A stretch of 64,000 bases of DNA from the NCBI GenBank assembly GCA_040397235.1, contig JBBAWH010000002.1, positions 1 to 64,000 on the forward strand, read 5' to 3'. This DNA comes from Limnocylindrus sp040397235. GTDB taxonomy: Bacteria; Chloroflexota; Limnocylindria; Limnocylindrales; Limnocylindraceae. The position numbers were made by a program, and so were the translations under genes. Position 1 is the first letter of the stretch; every line of letters starts with the position of its first letter. This document shows positions 43,280 through 50,997 of the stretch, piece by piece. Under the pieces are notes generated by a model. The model ran no database searches and was not told the origin of the DNA. It saw only the letters and a program-made list of their open reading frames with translations.

Positions 43280-43285
43280 TACGAT
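43280..43285 (+). promoter_or_regulatory. -10 box of parA
   Basis: TACGAT is followed by AGAAGC and the GTG start at 43292, the same 6-nt spacing as other leaderless genes in the window. Confidence 0.45.
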
Positions 43286-43291
43286 AGAAGC

Positions 43292-44113
43292 GTGAATACC
43301 TCCACCCAGCACTCTGCCGGATCACACGCGCCGATCATCGTGTGTGCGAACCAGAAGGGCGGGGTTGGCAAGACCACCACTGTGCTCAACCTCGCCGCTG
43401 AGCTCGCCCATGCAGGGCGCCGCGTGCTCGTGGTCGACCTTGACCCCCAGCGAAACCTCACCAGTGGCCTCGGATTCACCCTTCCTGAAGGGGCGCCGAC
43501 CGCCTACGACCTCCTTGTTGGGCGCCGACCGGCGACGGAACTGGCCCAGCCGACCTCGATCCCGAACCTCACGCTCATTCCGGGCTCTGCCGACCTCGCC
43601 GGGATCGACGTTGAGCTCGCCACAGGCGACGAGAGTGGCGAGCGCCAGCTTGCGGTTGGCCTCCGCAGCGCAGGGGATGCCGAGGTAATCCTCGTGGACA
43701 CCCCCCCTTCGCTCGGTCTGGTTACCGTCAGCGCCCTCGCGATCGCTGATGCCGTGCTTGTTCCTGTGCAGTGCGAGTACTACGCCCTGGAGGGGCTCTC
43801 GCAGCTCATGGCCACGATTCGCCTCGTGCGGGAGCGTCTCAACCCCGCCTTAGAGGTGAATGGCCTCCTCTTAACCATGCTTGATCCCCGCACGAAACTT
43901 GGCAGCGACGTGGTGCGCGAGGTGGAGAGCCACTTCGGGGATCTGGTCTATCGAGCCCGCGTGCCGCGTTCGGTACGCTTAGCCGAAGCGCCAAGCCACG
44001 GGATTGCGATCCGGAGTTACGCGCCAGGCACCTCGGGTGCTGAATCGTACGCACAGGCTGCAGCGGAATTCGATGCCCGGGTGTTCAACGGAACCCCTGT
44101 AGGCGCCAGCTAG
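43292..44113 (+). CDS. parA: Chromosome partitioning ATPase ParA
   Basis: The GTG start at 43292 gives 273 residues; the frame extends further upstream only by reading through parS. The deviant Walker A CANQKGGVGKTTTVLNLA, LVVDLDPQRN and VILVDTPPSLG mark the ParA/Soj family. It positions replicated origins by ATP-dependent DNA binding. parB follows after 15 bp with its own AAGGAGGGAGC Shine-Dalgarno. Confidence 0.95.
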   Translation: MNTSTQHSAGSHAPIIVCANQKGGVGKTTTVLNLAAELAHAGRRVLVVDLDPQRNLTSGLGFTLPEGAPTAYDLLVGRRPATELAQPTSIPNLTLIPGSADLAGIDVELATGDESGERQLAVGLRSAGDAEVILVDTPPSLGLVTVSALAIADAVLVPVQCEYYALEGLSQLMATIRLVRERLNPALEVNGLLLTMLDPRTKLGSDVVREVESHFGDLVYRARVPRSVRLAEAPSHGIAIRSYAPGTSGAESYAQAAAEFDARVFNGTPVGAS

Positions 44114-44128
44114 TAATAAGGAGGGAGC

Positions 44129-45004
44129 ATGGCGAAGAAGGCCAGCGGTCTCGGGCGAGGCCTCGGCGCACTGATCCCAGAGGCGGCGAGCGCCGTGGGG
44201 GCTACGCGTGCAGGCGCGCTGGAGATTCCGCTCAGCAAGATTAAACCGAACCCATATCAGCCACGCACAGAGTTCTCGACTGCTGAGTTGGCACAACTCG
44301 CCGAGAGCATTCGTGAGCATGGGGTGCTGCAGCCCATCGTTGTCGAGGAGGGGCCGAACGGCTACACGCTCATTGCAGGCGAGCGACGTCTCCGTGCCTC
44401 AAAGCTTGCAGGAAAGAGCACGATCCCCGCCGTCGTGCGCGTTGTTGGCAACCAGTCACGCCTTGAGCTGGCACTGATTGAGAACGTTCAACGCAGTGAC
44501 CTGTCGCCGATTGAAACGGCACACGCCTATCGACGTCTCGCCGATGAGTTTGGATTGACGCAGGAGCAGATTGCGGTGATCGCCGGCAAGGCGCGCACCA
44601 CTGTTGCAAACACGCTGCGCCTTCTCGATCTCTCTACTGATGTGCAGAACGAAGTTGCCGCTGGGCGACTCAGTGAAGGGCATGCGCGCGCGCTCGTTGG
44701 CCTTCCCGAATCAGAGCAGGCGTGGCTCGCGCGCACCTTTGTGCGCGATGCAGTAACCGTGCGTGGCGCAGAGGCGGCCGCGTCAACGGTTCGCGGTGCT
44801 GCGCGCGGTACAATCACCACGAAGCGAAAGCCTGGCGCACTGCCAAGTGAAGAGCTCGCTGCACTGCAGCGCGATCTTGAGGGGCATCTCGGCACTCCGG
44901 TGCGCGTGAAGCCTGCCGGCAAGGGCGGACAGATCGTGATCGATTACTACTCAAATGAAGAACTGCATCGGCTCGTAGAGCAGATCAAGGGAGTGACTGG
45001 GTGA
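44129..45004 (+). CDS. parB: Chromosome partitioning protein ParB
   Basis: The 291-residue protein has the start KASGLGRGLGALIPEA, the arginine-rich CTPase box LIAGERRLRASKLAG, QRSDLSPIETAHAYRRL, and a central helix-turn-helix (TQEQIAVIAGKARTTVANTL). A C-terminal dimerisation segment follows. It binds the parS site upstream of parA. Its stop overlaps the gyrB start as GTGA. Confidence 0.95.
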   Translation: MAKKASGLGRGLGALIPEAASAVGATRAGALEIPLSKIKPNPYQPRTEFSTAELAQLAESIREHGVLQPIVVEEGPNGYTLIAGERRLRASKLAGKSTIPAVVRVVGNQSRLELALIENVQRSDLSPIETAHAYRRLADEFGLTQEQIAVIAGKARTTVANTLRLLDLSTDVQNEVAAGRLSEGHARALVGLPESEQAWLARTFVRDAVTVRGAEAAASTVRGAARGTITTKRKPGALPSEELAALQRDLEGHLGTPVRVKPAGKGGQIVIDYYSNEELHRLVEQIKGVTG

Positions 45005-46974
45005 CCGAAAAACGGGGCGCTGTAGCCGCAACGAGTAGCCGCGGAAAAAAGGTCTCTGGCGACTACGGCGCATCCAGCATTCAAGTTCTTGAAGGGCTTG
45101 AAGCGGTACGCAAGCGTCCCGGCATGTACATCGGCTCCACCGATGAGCGCGGTCTGCATCACCTTGTCTATGAAGTCGTCGACAACTCTGTCGACGAAGC
45201 GATGGCCGGGCATGCAACGCGCATCGTTGTGCGCATCAACAAAGATAATTCCATCACCGTCGCCGACGATGGTCGCGGCGTTCCAGTTGGTAAACACTCC
45301 ACCGGAAAAGATGCGCTTGAAGTTGTGCACACCGTGTTGCATGCCGGCGGAAAATTCGGCGGCGACGGCTATAAAGTTTCTGGTGGACTGCACGGCGTCG
45401 GCGTCTCGGTCGTCAATGCGCTGAGCATCAAGCTGCGCGTTGAATCAGCGCGTGACGGATTCGTCTGGTCGCAAGAGTACGAGCGCGGCGTGCCACGCAC
45501 CAAAGTTGTAAAGGGAAATCCGTCGGCTGGCCGACGTGGAACACTCACCACCTTCTTGCCCGATCCGGAAATGTTCTCGAGCACTGAGTACTCGTTTGAG
45601 ACACTTGCAAATCGTCTGCGCGAATCCGCGTATCTCAACAAGGGTCTTTGGATGACGTTGCTGGACGATCGCACCGATCGCGAAGCAACCTTCTACTTCC
45701 AGGGTGGCATCGTCTCGTTTGTGCGCCACCTCAACCGCAAGCGCAAGGTCACACACGATCGACCTGTCTACATCGAAGGGGTGGAGGGGACGACCACCGT
45801 AGAGGTCGCCTTCCAGTATCAGAGTGACTCGTGGTCCGAGACACTTCTTGCCTTTGCGAACAACATCAACACCGTTGACGGTGGAACGCACGTCACCGGA
45901 TTCCGCGCCGCACTCACCAGCTCGCTGAATGACTGGGGCCGCAAGAACGGTGCGATGAAAGACAACGATCCAAACCTCACCGGTGAAGATGTGCGCGAGG
46001 GCCTCACCGCGGTGATCAGCGTGAAACTTATCGATCCGCAATTCGAGGGCCAAACAAAGGCGAAGCTCGGCACCGCCGAGATCAAGGGGATCGTGCAGAC
46101 AGCCGTGAACAAGGGCCTGACGCAGTTCCTTGAAGAGAATCCTTCAGATGGTAAAGAGGTGATTCGTCAGTCGCTCAACGCGGCGCGTGGACGCGAAGCG
46201 GCGCGCAAGGCGAAAGAGCTCGTCATGCGCAAGGGCGCACTTGAGGGGAGCGCACTCCCTGGCAAGCTCGCCGACTGCCAAGAGCGCGACCCAGCCAAGT
46301 CTGAGCTCTACATCGTGGAGGGTGAGTCGGCCGGTGGTTCGGCGAAGCAGGGTCGCGATCGGCGCTTCCAGGCGATCTTCCCGCTGCGCGGCAAGCTGCT
46401 AAACGTTGAGAAGGCGCGCATCGACAAGATTCTCGGCAGCGACAACATTCGCACGTTGATCATGGCGCTCGGCGCCGGCATTCAGGATTCCAGCATGGAA
46501 GATTCGAACGGCCGCTTCGACATTACGAAGCTGCGCTACCACCGCGTCATCATCATGACCGACGCCGATGTTGACGGGGCGCACATTCGAACGCTGCTGC
46601 TCACCTTCTTCTATCGCTATATGCCAGCCATCATTGAGGCGGGCTACCTCTACATCGCCCAGCCGCCGCTCTACCGCGTGAGCACGGGCAAGGAGACGAA
46701 GTACGCGTCGACTGAGAAGGAGCGCGACGAGGCGATCGCCTCGTTCAAGACGAAGAACGTCAGCGTGCAGCGCTTCAAGGGCCTCGGCGAAATGAATGCC
46801 GAGCAGCTCTGGGAGACGGCAATGAATCCCGACAACCGCGTCTTCTTGCAGGCGCGCATTGAAGATGCCTCCGTGGCGAACGAGATCTTCGAGATGCTGA
46901 TGGGCGAGCGCGTTGAGCCGCGCCGCGACTTCATTAAGGCTGAGGCCCACAAAGTGCAGAACCTGGACGTATAG
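45001..46974 (+). CDS. gyrB: DNA gyrase subunit B
   Basis: The 657-residue protein starts at GTG. GHKL ATPase motifs are EVVDNSVDEAMAG, DDGRGVPVGKHS and the VSGGLHGVGVSVVNAL loop. The TOPRIM EGESAGGSAKQGRDR lies near residue 440, and a DADVDGAHIRTLLL metal motif follows. Gyrase introduces negative supercoils. Coupled to parB upstream; gyrA follows after 14 bp. Confidence 0.96.
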   Translation: MTEKRGAVAATSSRGKKVSGDYGASSIQVLEGLEAVRKRPGMYIGSTDERGLHHLVYEVVDNSVDEAMAGHATRIVVRINKDNSITVADDGRGVPVGKHSTGKDALEVVHTVLHAGGKFGGDGYKVSGGLHGVGVSVVNALSIKLRVESARDGFVWSQEYERGVPRTKVVKGNPSAGRRGTLTTFLPDPEMFSSTEYSFETLANRLRESAYLNKGLWMTLLDDRTDREATFYFQGGIVSFVRHLNRKRKVTHDRPVYIEGVEGTTTVEVAFQYQSDSWSETLLAFANNINTVDGGTHVTGFRAALTSSLNDWGRKNGAMKDNDPNLTGEDVREGLTAVISVKLIDPQFEGQTKAKLGTAEIKGIVQTAVNKGLTQFLEENPSDGKEVIRQSLNAARGREAARKAKELVMRKGALEGSALPGKLADCQERDPAKSELYIVEGESAGGSAKQGRDRRFQAIFPLRGKLLNVEKARIDKILGSDNIRTLIMALGAGIQDSSMEDSNGRFDITKLRYHRVIIMTDADVDGAHIRTLLLTFFYRYMPAIIEAGYLYIAQPPLYRVSTGKETKYASTEKERDEAIASFKTKNVSVQRFKGLGEMNAEQLWETAMNPDNRVFLQARIEDASVANEIFEMLMGERVEPRRDFIKAEAHKVQNLDV

Positions 46975-46988
46975 GAGGCGATGAGAGC

Positions 46989-49682
46989 ATGAGCGACGAG
47001 GCACGAGTGAGCGTCCGTTCGATTCGCATCGAAGACGAGATGCGAACGAGCTATCTCGATTACGCGATGAGCGTGATCGTGGCGCGCGCACTCCCCGACG
47101 TCCGCGACGGCCTCAAGCCGGTACACCGCCGCATCTTGTACACGATGGGTGAGATGGGCCTCTCTGGCGGCTCCGCCTATCGCAAGTGCGCCGCCATCGT
47201 CGGCGAGGTGATGGGCAAGTACCACCCACACGGCGACGGCGCCCTCTACGACGCACTCGTGCGACTCGCACAAGACTTCTCCATGCGTCATCCGCTCGTT
47301 GATGGCCAAGGAAACTTCGGCTCCGTTGACGGCGACTCCGCCGCTGCGATGCGCTACACCGAGGCACGCCTCACCTCAATCGCCGGTGAGATGCTCGCCG
47401 ACATCGATCACGAAACCGTCGACTTCACGCCGAACTACGACGGCACGCAGAAGGAGCCAAGCGTTCTCCCTTCGCGCCTACCGAACCTGCTCGTCAACGG
47501 CTCCTCTGGTATTGCCGTCGGCATGGCGACAAACATTCCGCCGCACAACCTTGGCGAGATCGCCGACGCCGCCATCGCCCTGATCGCTGACCCTGAACTC
47601 TCCGTCGACGATCTCTGCAAGTACGTCAATGCGCCAGACTTCCCGACCGGCGGCATCCTCTATCGCTACGACACCATCAAGAATCCACTCACAGGCGCAA
47701 CGGAGCGCATTGATGCGGTGCGACAGATGTACGCGCACGGACGCGGCCGCGTTGTTGTTGACGGCGCGACGCACTTTGAAGAGGCGTCGCGTGGCGATCG
47801 CACGGCGATCATCATCACCGAGCTGCCGTACCAGGTAAACAAGGCATCGCTCGTTGAGAAGATTGCGGACCTCGTCAAAGAGGAGCGCCTCGATGGCATC
47901 GCCGACCTGCGCGACGAGTCTGACCGCGACGGCATGCGCGTCTACGTTGAGGTTAAGAAGGATGCGAATCCACATAAGGTGCTCAACAAGCTGTTGAAGC
48001 TCACCCCGCTGCGCTCTGCATTCAGCATGAACATGCTCGCGCTCGTCGATGGGCAGCCGCAGACCCTCTCGCTGAAGTCGGTACTGCAGCACCACATTGA
48101 CCACCGCCGCATCATCGTGCGACGCCGCACGGAATACGAACTGAAGAAGGCACGTGAGCGCGCCCACATCCTCGAAGGACTCAAGATCGCCCTCGACAAT
48201 CTAGATGCGGTGATCAAGACGATTCGTGCGGCAGCCGACGTCGATATCGCGCGCACCCATCTCATGGAGCGATTCAAGCTCACCGAGCTGCAGGCGCAGG
48301 CAATCCTCGACATGCGCCTTGCCCGCCTCGCCGCACTCGAGCGCAAGAAGATTGAGGACGAATATCTCGAAGTGATCAAGTTCATCGCCGAACTCGAAGA
48401 CATCCTCTCTCGACCGGCGCGCATCTCCAAGATCATCTCGGATGAGTTCGCCAAGCTGAAGGAGAAGTTCGCCGATCGACGTCGCACCAAGATCGCCCAA
48501 GATGCAACGCGCGAGATGTCGGACGAGGACCTGATCGCTGACGAAGATGTGGTGATCACCATCTCCAGCCGCGGCTACATCAAGCGCCAGCCGCTCATCA
48601 CCTATCGCCAGCAGCATCGCGGCGGCAAGGGCGTGATCGGCATGACCACGCGCGAAGAGGATGCGGTCGCCACGCTGCAGGTCGCGAACACCCACGATTA
48701 CGCCCTCTTCTTCACCAACAAGGGGCGCGGCTTCAGCGCCAAGGTGCACGAGATCCCTGACGCCTCGCGACAGAACAAGGGGATCCCGATCGTCAATCTT
48801 CCAGGGGTGCAGGTAGAGTCGGGCGAGACCCCGGTCGCCACGATCATCCTGAACGGCTTCACACCAGGCAGCTACCTCGCCTTCTCCACCAAGAAGGGGA
48901 TCATCAAGAAGACGGCGATTGAGCAGTTCGAGAAGGTGCGCTCCACCGGCATCATCGCCATCACCCTTGATAAGGGCGATGAGCTCGCCCAGGTGATTCA
49001 GACCTCGGGTGAAGATGACCTGGTCATAGCCACCCGCCAGGGGCGCATCTGCCGCTTCCACGAGCGCGAGGCGCGCGCCATGGGCCGCACCGCTGGTGGC
49101 GTGATCGGCATTCGCCTTGCCCGCCAGGGTGACCTTGTCGTTGCCATGGCCGTGGCGGAGCCTGGTGCAGACCTTCTTGTCCTTACGGAGACCGGCCACG
49201 GGAAGCGCGTCCCTGTGGGCGCCTTCGCCCGCAAGCACCGTGGCACCCAGGGTGTCCGCCTGATCCCACTCGAGGGGCGCAAGACCGGCCCTGTTGTGGC
49301 CGTACGCCAGGTCAGCGAGGCCGACGAAGAGGTGATCTTGATCAGCGCTGAGGGGCAGGTCGTGCGCACCAAGCTCGAGAGCATTGCCACCCGCAAGGAC
49401 GGCAGTGCCCAAGGGGTGCGCGTGATGACCCTTCGTGAGGGTGACAAGGTCGCCGGGATCGCCGCCTTCCGTACGGGTCTGGCAAAGCGCAACGGCACAG
49501 GCGACAATGAGGACGAAGCTGACGAGGCTCCAAAGATCGCCAAGGTTGTGAAGGCACCTCGCCCGACAACCAAGGGTGGCACTCCATCAAAGGGGAAGCC
49601 GGCCGCAAAGGGGAAGCCAGCAGCGAAGTCAAAGCCGGTCGCAAAGGGGAAGCCAGCCCCGAAGAAGCGTACGGGTCGCTAA
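46989..49682 (+). CDS. gyrA: DNA gyrase subunit A with Lys/Pro tail
   Basis: The 897-residue protein has catalytic Tyr123 in AAMRYTEARLTS and the GyrA box QHRGGKGVIG at the start of the C-terminal pinwheel, which marks gyrase rather than topoisomerase IV. The quinolone-determining stretch reads HPHGDGALYD, with Gly84 at the position of E. coli Ser83. The last ~50 residues are a repeated Lys/Gly/Pro/Ala tail absent from most GyrA. Confidence 0.95.
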   Translation: MSDEARVSVRSIRIEDEMRTSYLDYAMSVIVARALPDVRDGLKPVHRRILYTMGEMGLSGGSAYRKCAAIVGEVMGKYHPHGDGALYDALVRLAQDFSMRHPLVDGQGNFGSVDGDSAAAMRYTEARLTSIAGEMLADIDHETVDFTPNYDGTQKEPSVLPSRLPNLLVNGSSGIAVGMATNIPPHNLGEIADAAIALIADPELSVDDLCKYVNAPDFPTGGILYRYDTIKNPLTGATERIDAVRQMYAHGRGRVVVDGATHFEEASRGDRTAIIITELPYQVNKASLVEKIADLVKEERLDGIADLRDESDRDGMRVYVEVKKDANPHKVLNKLLKLTPLRSAFSMNMLALVDGQPQTLSLKSVLQHHIDHRRIIVRRRTEYELKKARERAHILEGLKIALDNLDAVIKTIRAAADVDIARTHLMERFKLTELQAQAILDMRLARLAALERKKIEDEYLEVIKFIAELEDILSRPARISKIISDEFAKLKEKFADRRRTKIAQDATREMSDEDLIADEDVVITISSRGYIKRQPLITYRQQHRGGKGVIGMTTREEDAVATLQVANTHDYALFFTNKGRGFSAKVHEIPDASRQNKGIPIVNLPGVQVESGETPVATIILNGFTPGSYLAFSTKKGIIKKTAIEQFEKVRSTGIIAITLDKGDELAQVIQTSGEDDLVIATRQGRICRFHEREARAMGRTAGGVIGIRLARQGDLVVAMAVAEPGADLLVLTETGHGKRVPVGAFARKHRGTQGVRLIPLEGRKTGPVVAVRQVSEADEEVILISAEGQVVRTKLESIATRKDGSAQGVRVMTLREGDKVAGIAAFRTGLAKRNGTGDNEDEADEAPKIAKVVKAPRPTTKGGTPSKGKPAAKGKPAAKSKPVAKGKPAPKKRTGR

Positions 49683-49713
49683 GGGTGACCCGTCCAGAGA
49701 GCGGAGGACGGCG

Positions 49714-50754
49714 ATGAGGGCAGATTCAATCGACGTCTACACGGGGAACGCCAACCCCGAACTTGCGGCAAAGATCGCACGCTACCTCGGACGCCAGATC
49801 GGCAAGGCAGAGGTCTTCGCCTTCGCCAACGAGAACATCTTCGTCAAGATTCTCGACAACGCTCGCGAGAAAGATGTCTTCATCGTGCAGCCCACATCGC
49901 GCCCGGTGAGCACCTCCATCATGGAGCTGCTGATCATGATCGACGCGTTCAAGCGCGCCTCGGCTGGCCGCATCACCGCCGTCATCCCGTACTACGGCTA
50001 CGGTCGCTCCGACAAGAAAGATCAGCCGCGCGTGCCGATCACGGCACGACTTGTCGCTGACATGCTGCAGGTTGCTGGCGCAAACCGCATCCTCACCCTC
50101 GACCTGCACCAGGGCCAGCTGCAGGGGTTCTTCAACGTTCCTGTCGACGAGCTCACCGCCGTGCATCTCCTCTCCAACTACATGCGCCGGCGCGGCACCG
50201 AGAACCTCGTCGTCGTCACCGACCTCGGTTTCGCCAAGCGCGCGCGTACCTTCGCAGAACTCCTCAACGCACCACTCGCGATCGTTGAGAAGCGACGCGA
50301 AGGGAACAACGACCAGGCCGAGGTAGTGAACGTCATCGGTGACGTGAAGGGGAAGCGCGTCGTCATCGTCGACGACGAAATTGACACCGCTGGAACGCTT
50401 ACTGAAATTGTCCGTGCGATTGAGAAGGCCGGCGCGATTGAGGTAACCGCATGTGCAACACACGGTGTCTTCTCTGGTCCGGCGATTGAGCGCATCGAGA
50501 ACTGCAACGTGCTCGAGGTGGTGGTGACCGACTCCATCCCAATGCCGATCGGGGCAAAGAGCACGAAGATCAAGCGCCTCTCCTCTGCGCCACTCTTCGG
50601 CGAGGCCATCCGGCGAATTCACCTCGGTGAATCGGTTGGCGCCCTCTTCGGTAAAGAGTCGGCCACCGCCGAGGAGATGCTCTTCTGGGATGAGCACCAG
50701 TCAGGACCAGTCTCGACCGTTCCGACGAGCGAGAAGCGAACGCGGCGGCGATGA
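49714..50754 (+). CDS. prs: Ribose-phosphate pyrophosphokinase
   Basis: The start at 49714, preceded by GGAGGACGGCG, gives 346 residues. Motifs are FANENIFVKILDNAREKDVF, a PYYGYGRSDKKDQPRVPI flexible loop, LDLHQGQLQGFFNVPVD, and the PRPP loop VVIVDDEIDTAGT. It makes PRPP for nucleotide, His and Trp synthesis. It carries about 30 extra C-terminal residues ending KRTRRR. It overlaps the next small gene by 4 bp. Confidence 0.93.
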   Translation: MRADSIDVYTGNANPELAAKIARYLGRQIGKAEVFAFANENIFVKILDNAREKDVFIVQPTSRPVSTSIMELLIMIDAFKRASAGRITAVIPYYGYGRSDKKDQPRVPITARLVADMLQVAGANRILTLDLHQGQLQGFFNVPVDELTAVHLLSNYMRRRGTENLVVVTDLGFAKRARTFAELLNAPLAIVEKRREGNNDQAEVVNVIGDVKGKRVVIVDDEIDTAGTLTEIVRAIEKAGAIEVTACATHGVFSGPAIERIENCNVLEVVVTDSIPMPIGAKSTKIKRLSSAPLFGEAIRRIHLGESVGALFGKESATAEEMLFWDEHQSGPVSTVPTSEKRTRRR

Positions 50755-50984
50755 CCCTCAAGCTGCACCGTCCGGACGAGCGTGGTGCGATTGTTGCGCG
50801 TGCTCCCGAGAAGAACGTGGACTGGCGCGCATCGCTGCGTAGCCCGCGATGGAATGCCGCACCAATGAGGAATCCTGAAATGAATCCGACCAGCAGGCCG
50901 GCAAGCGCCCTCTACTGGGTTGTGCTCGCCGCGCTTACCTTCGGCATCCTGGTGATCGGGTACTCCGCCGGATTCTGGCGCTAG
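50751..50984 (+). CDS. Small single-helix membrane protein
   Basis: The 77-residue protein is not recognised. Its N-terminal half is charged (HRPDERGAIVARAPEKNVDW), and one C-terminal helix (ALYWVVLAALTFGILVIGYS, about 53-72) ends just before the stop, so it resembles a tail-anchored protein. It starts in the prs stop as ATGA and precedes secA by 13 bp, so it is surely co-transcribed. A link with SecA/SecYEG is possible from position only. Confidence 0.65.
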   Translation: MTLKLHRPDERGAIVARAPEKNVDWRASLRSPRWNAAPMRNPEMNPTSRPASALYWVVLAALTFGILVIGYSAGFWR

Positions 50985-50997
50985 GCCTCTCCCTGCG

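Noticed and set aside
48201..49412. 403-codon open frame antisense to gyrA
   Set aside because: Shadow frame with His/Asp/Leu-rich composition and no domain; gyrA is certain.
49726..50697. 323-codon open frame antisense to prs
   Set aside because: Shadow frame of a certain gene.
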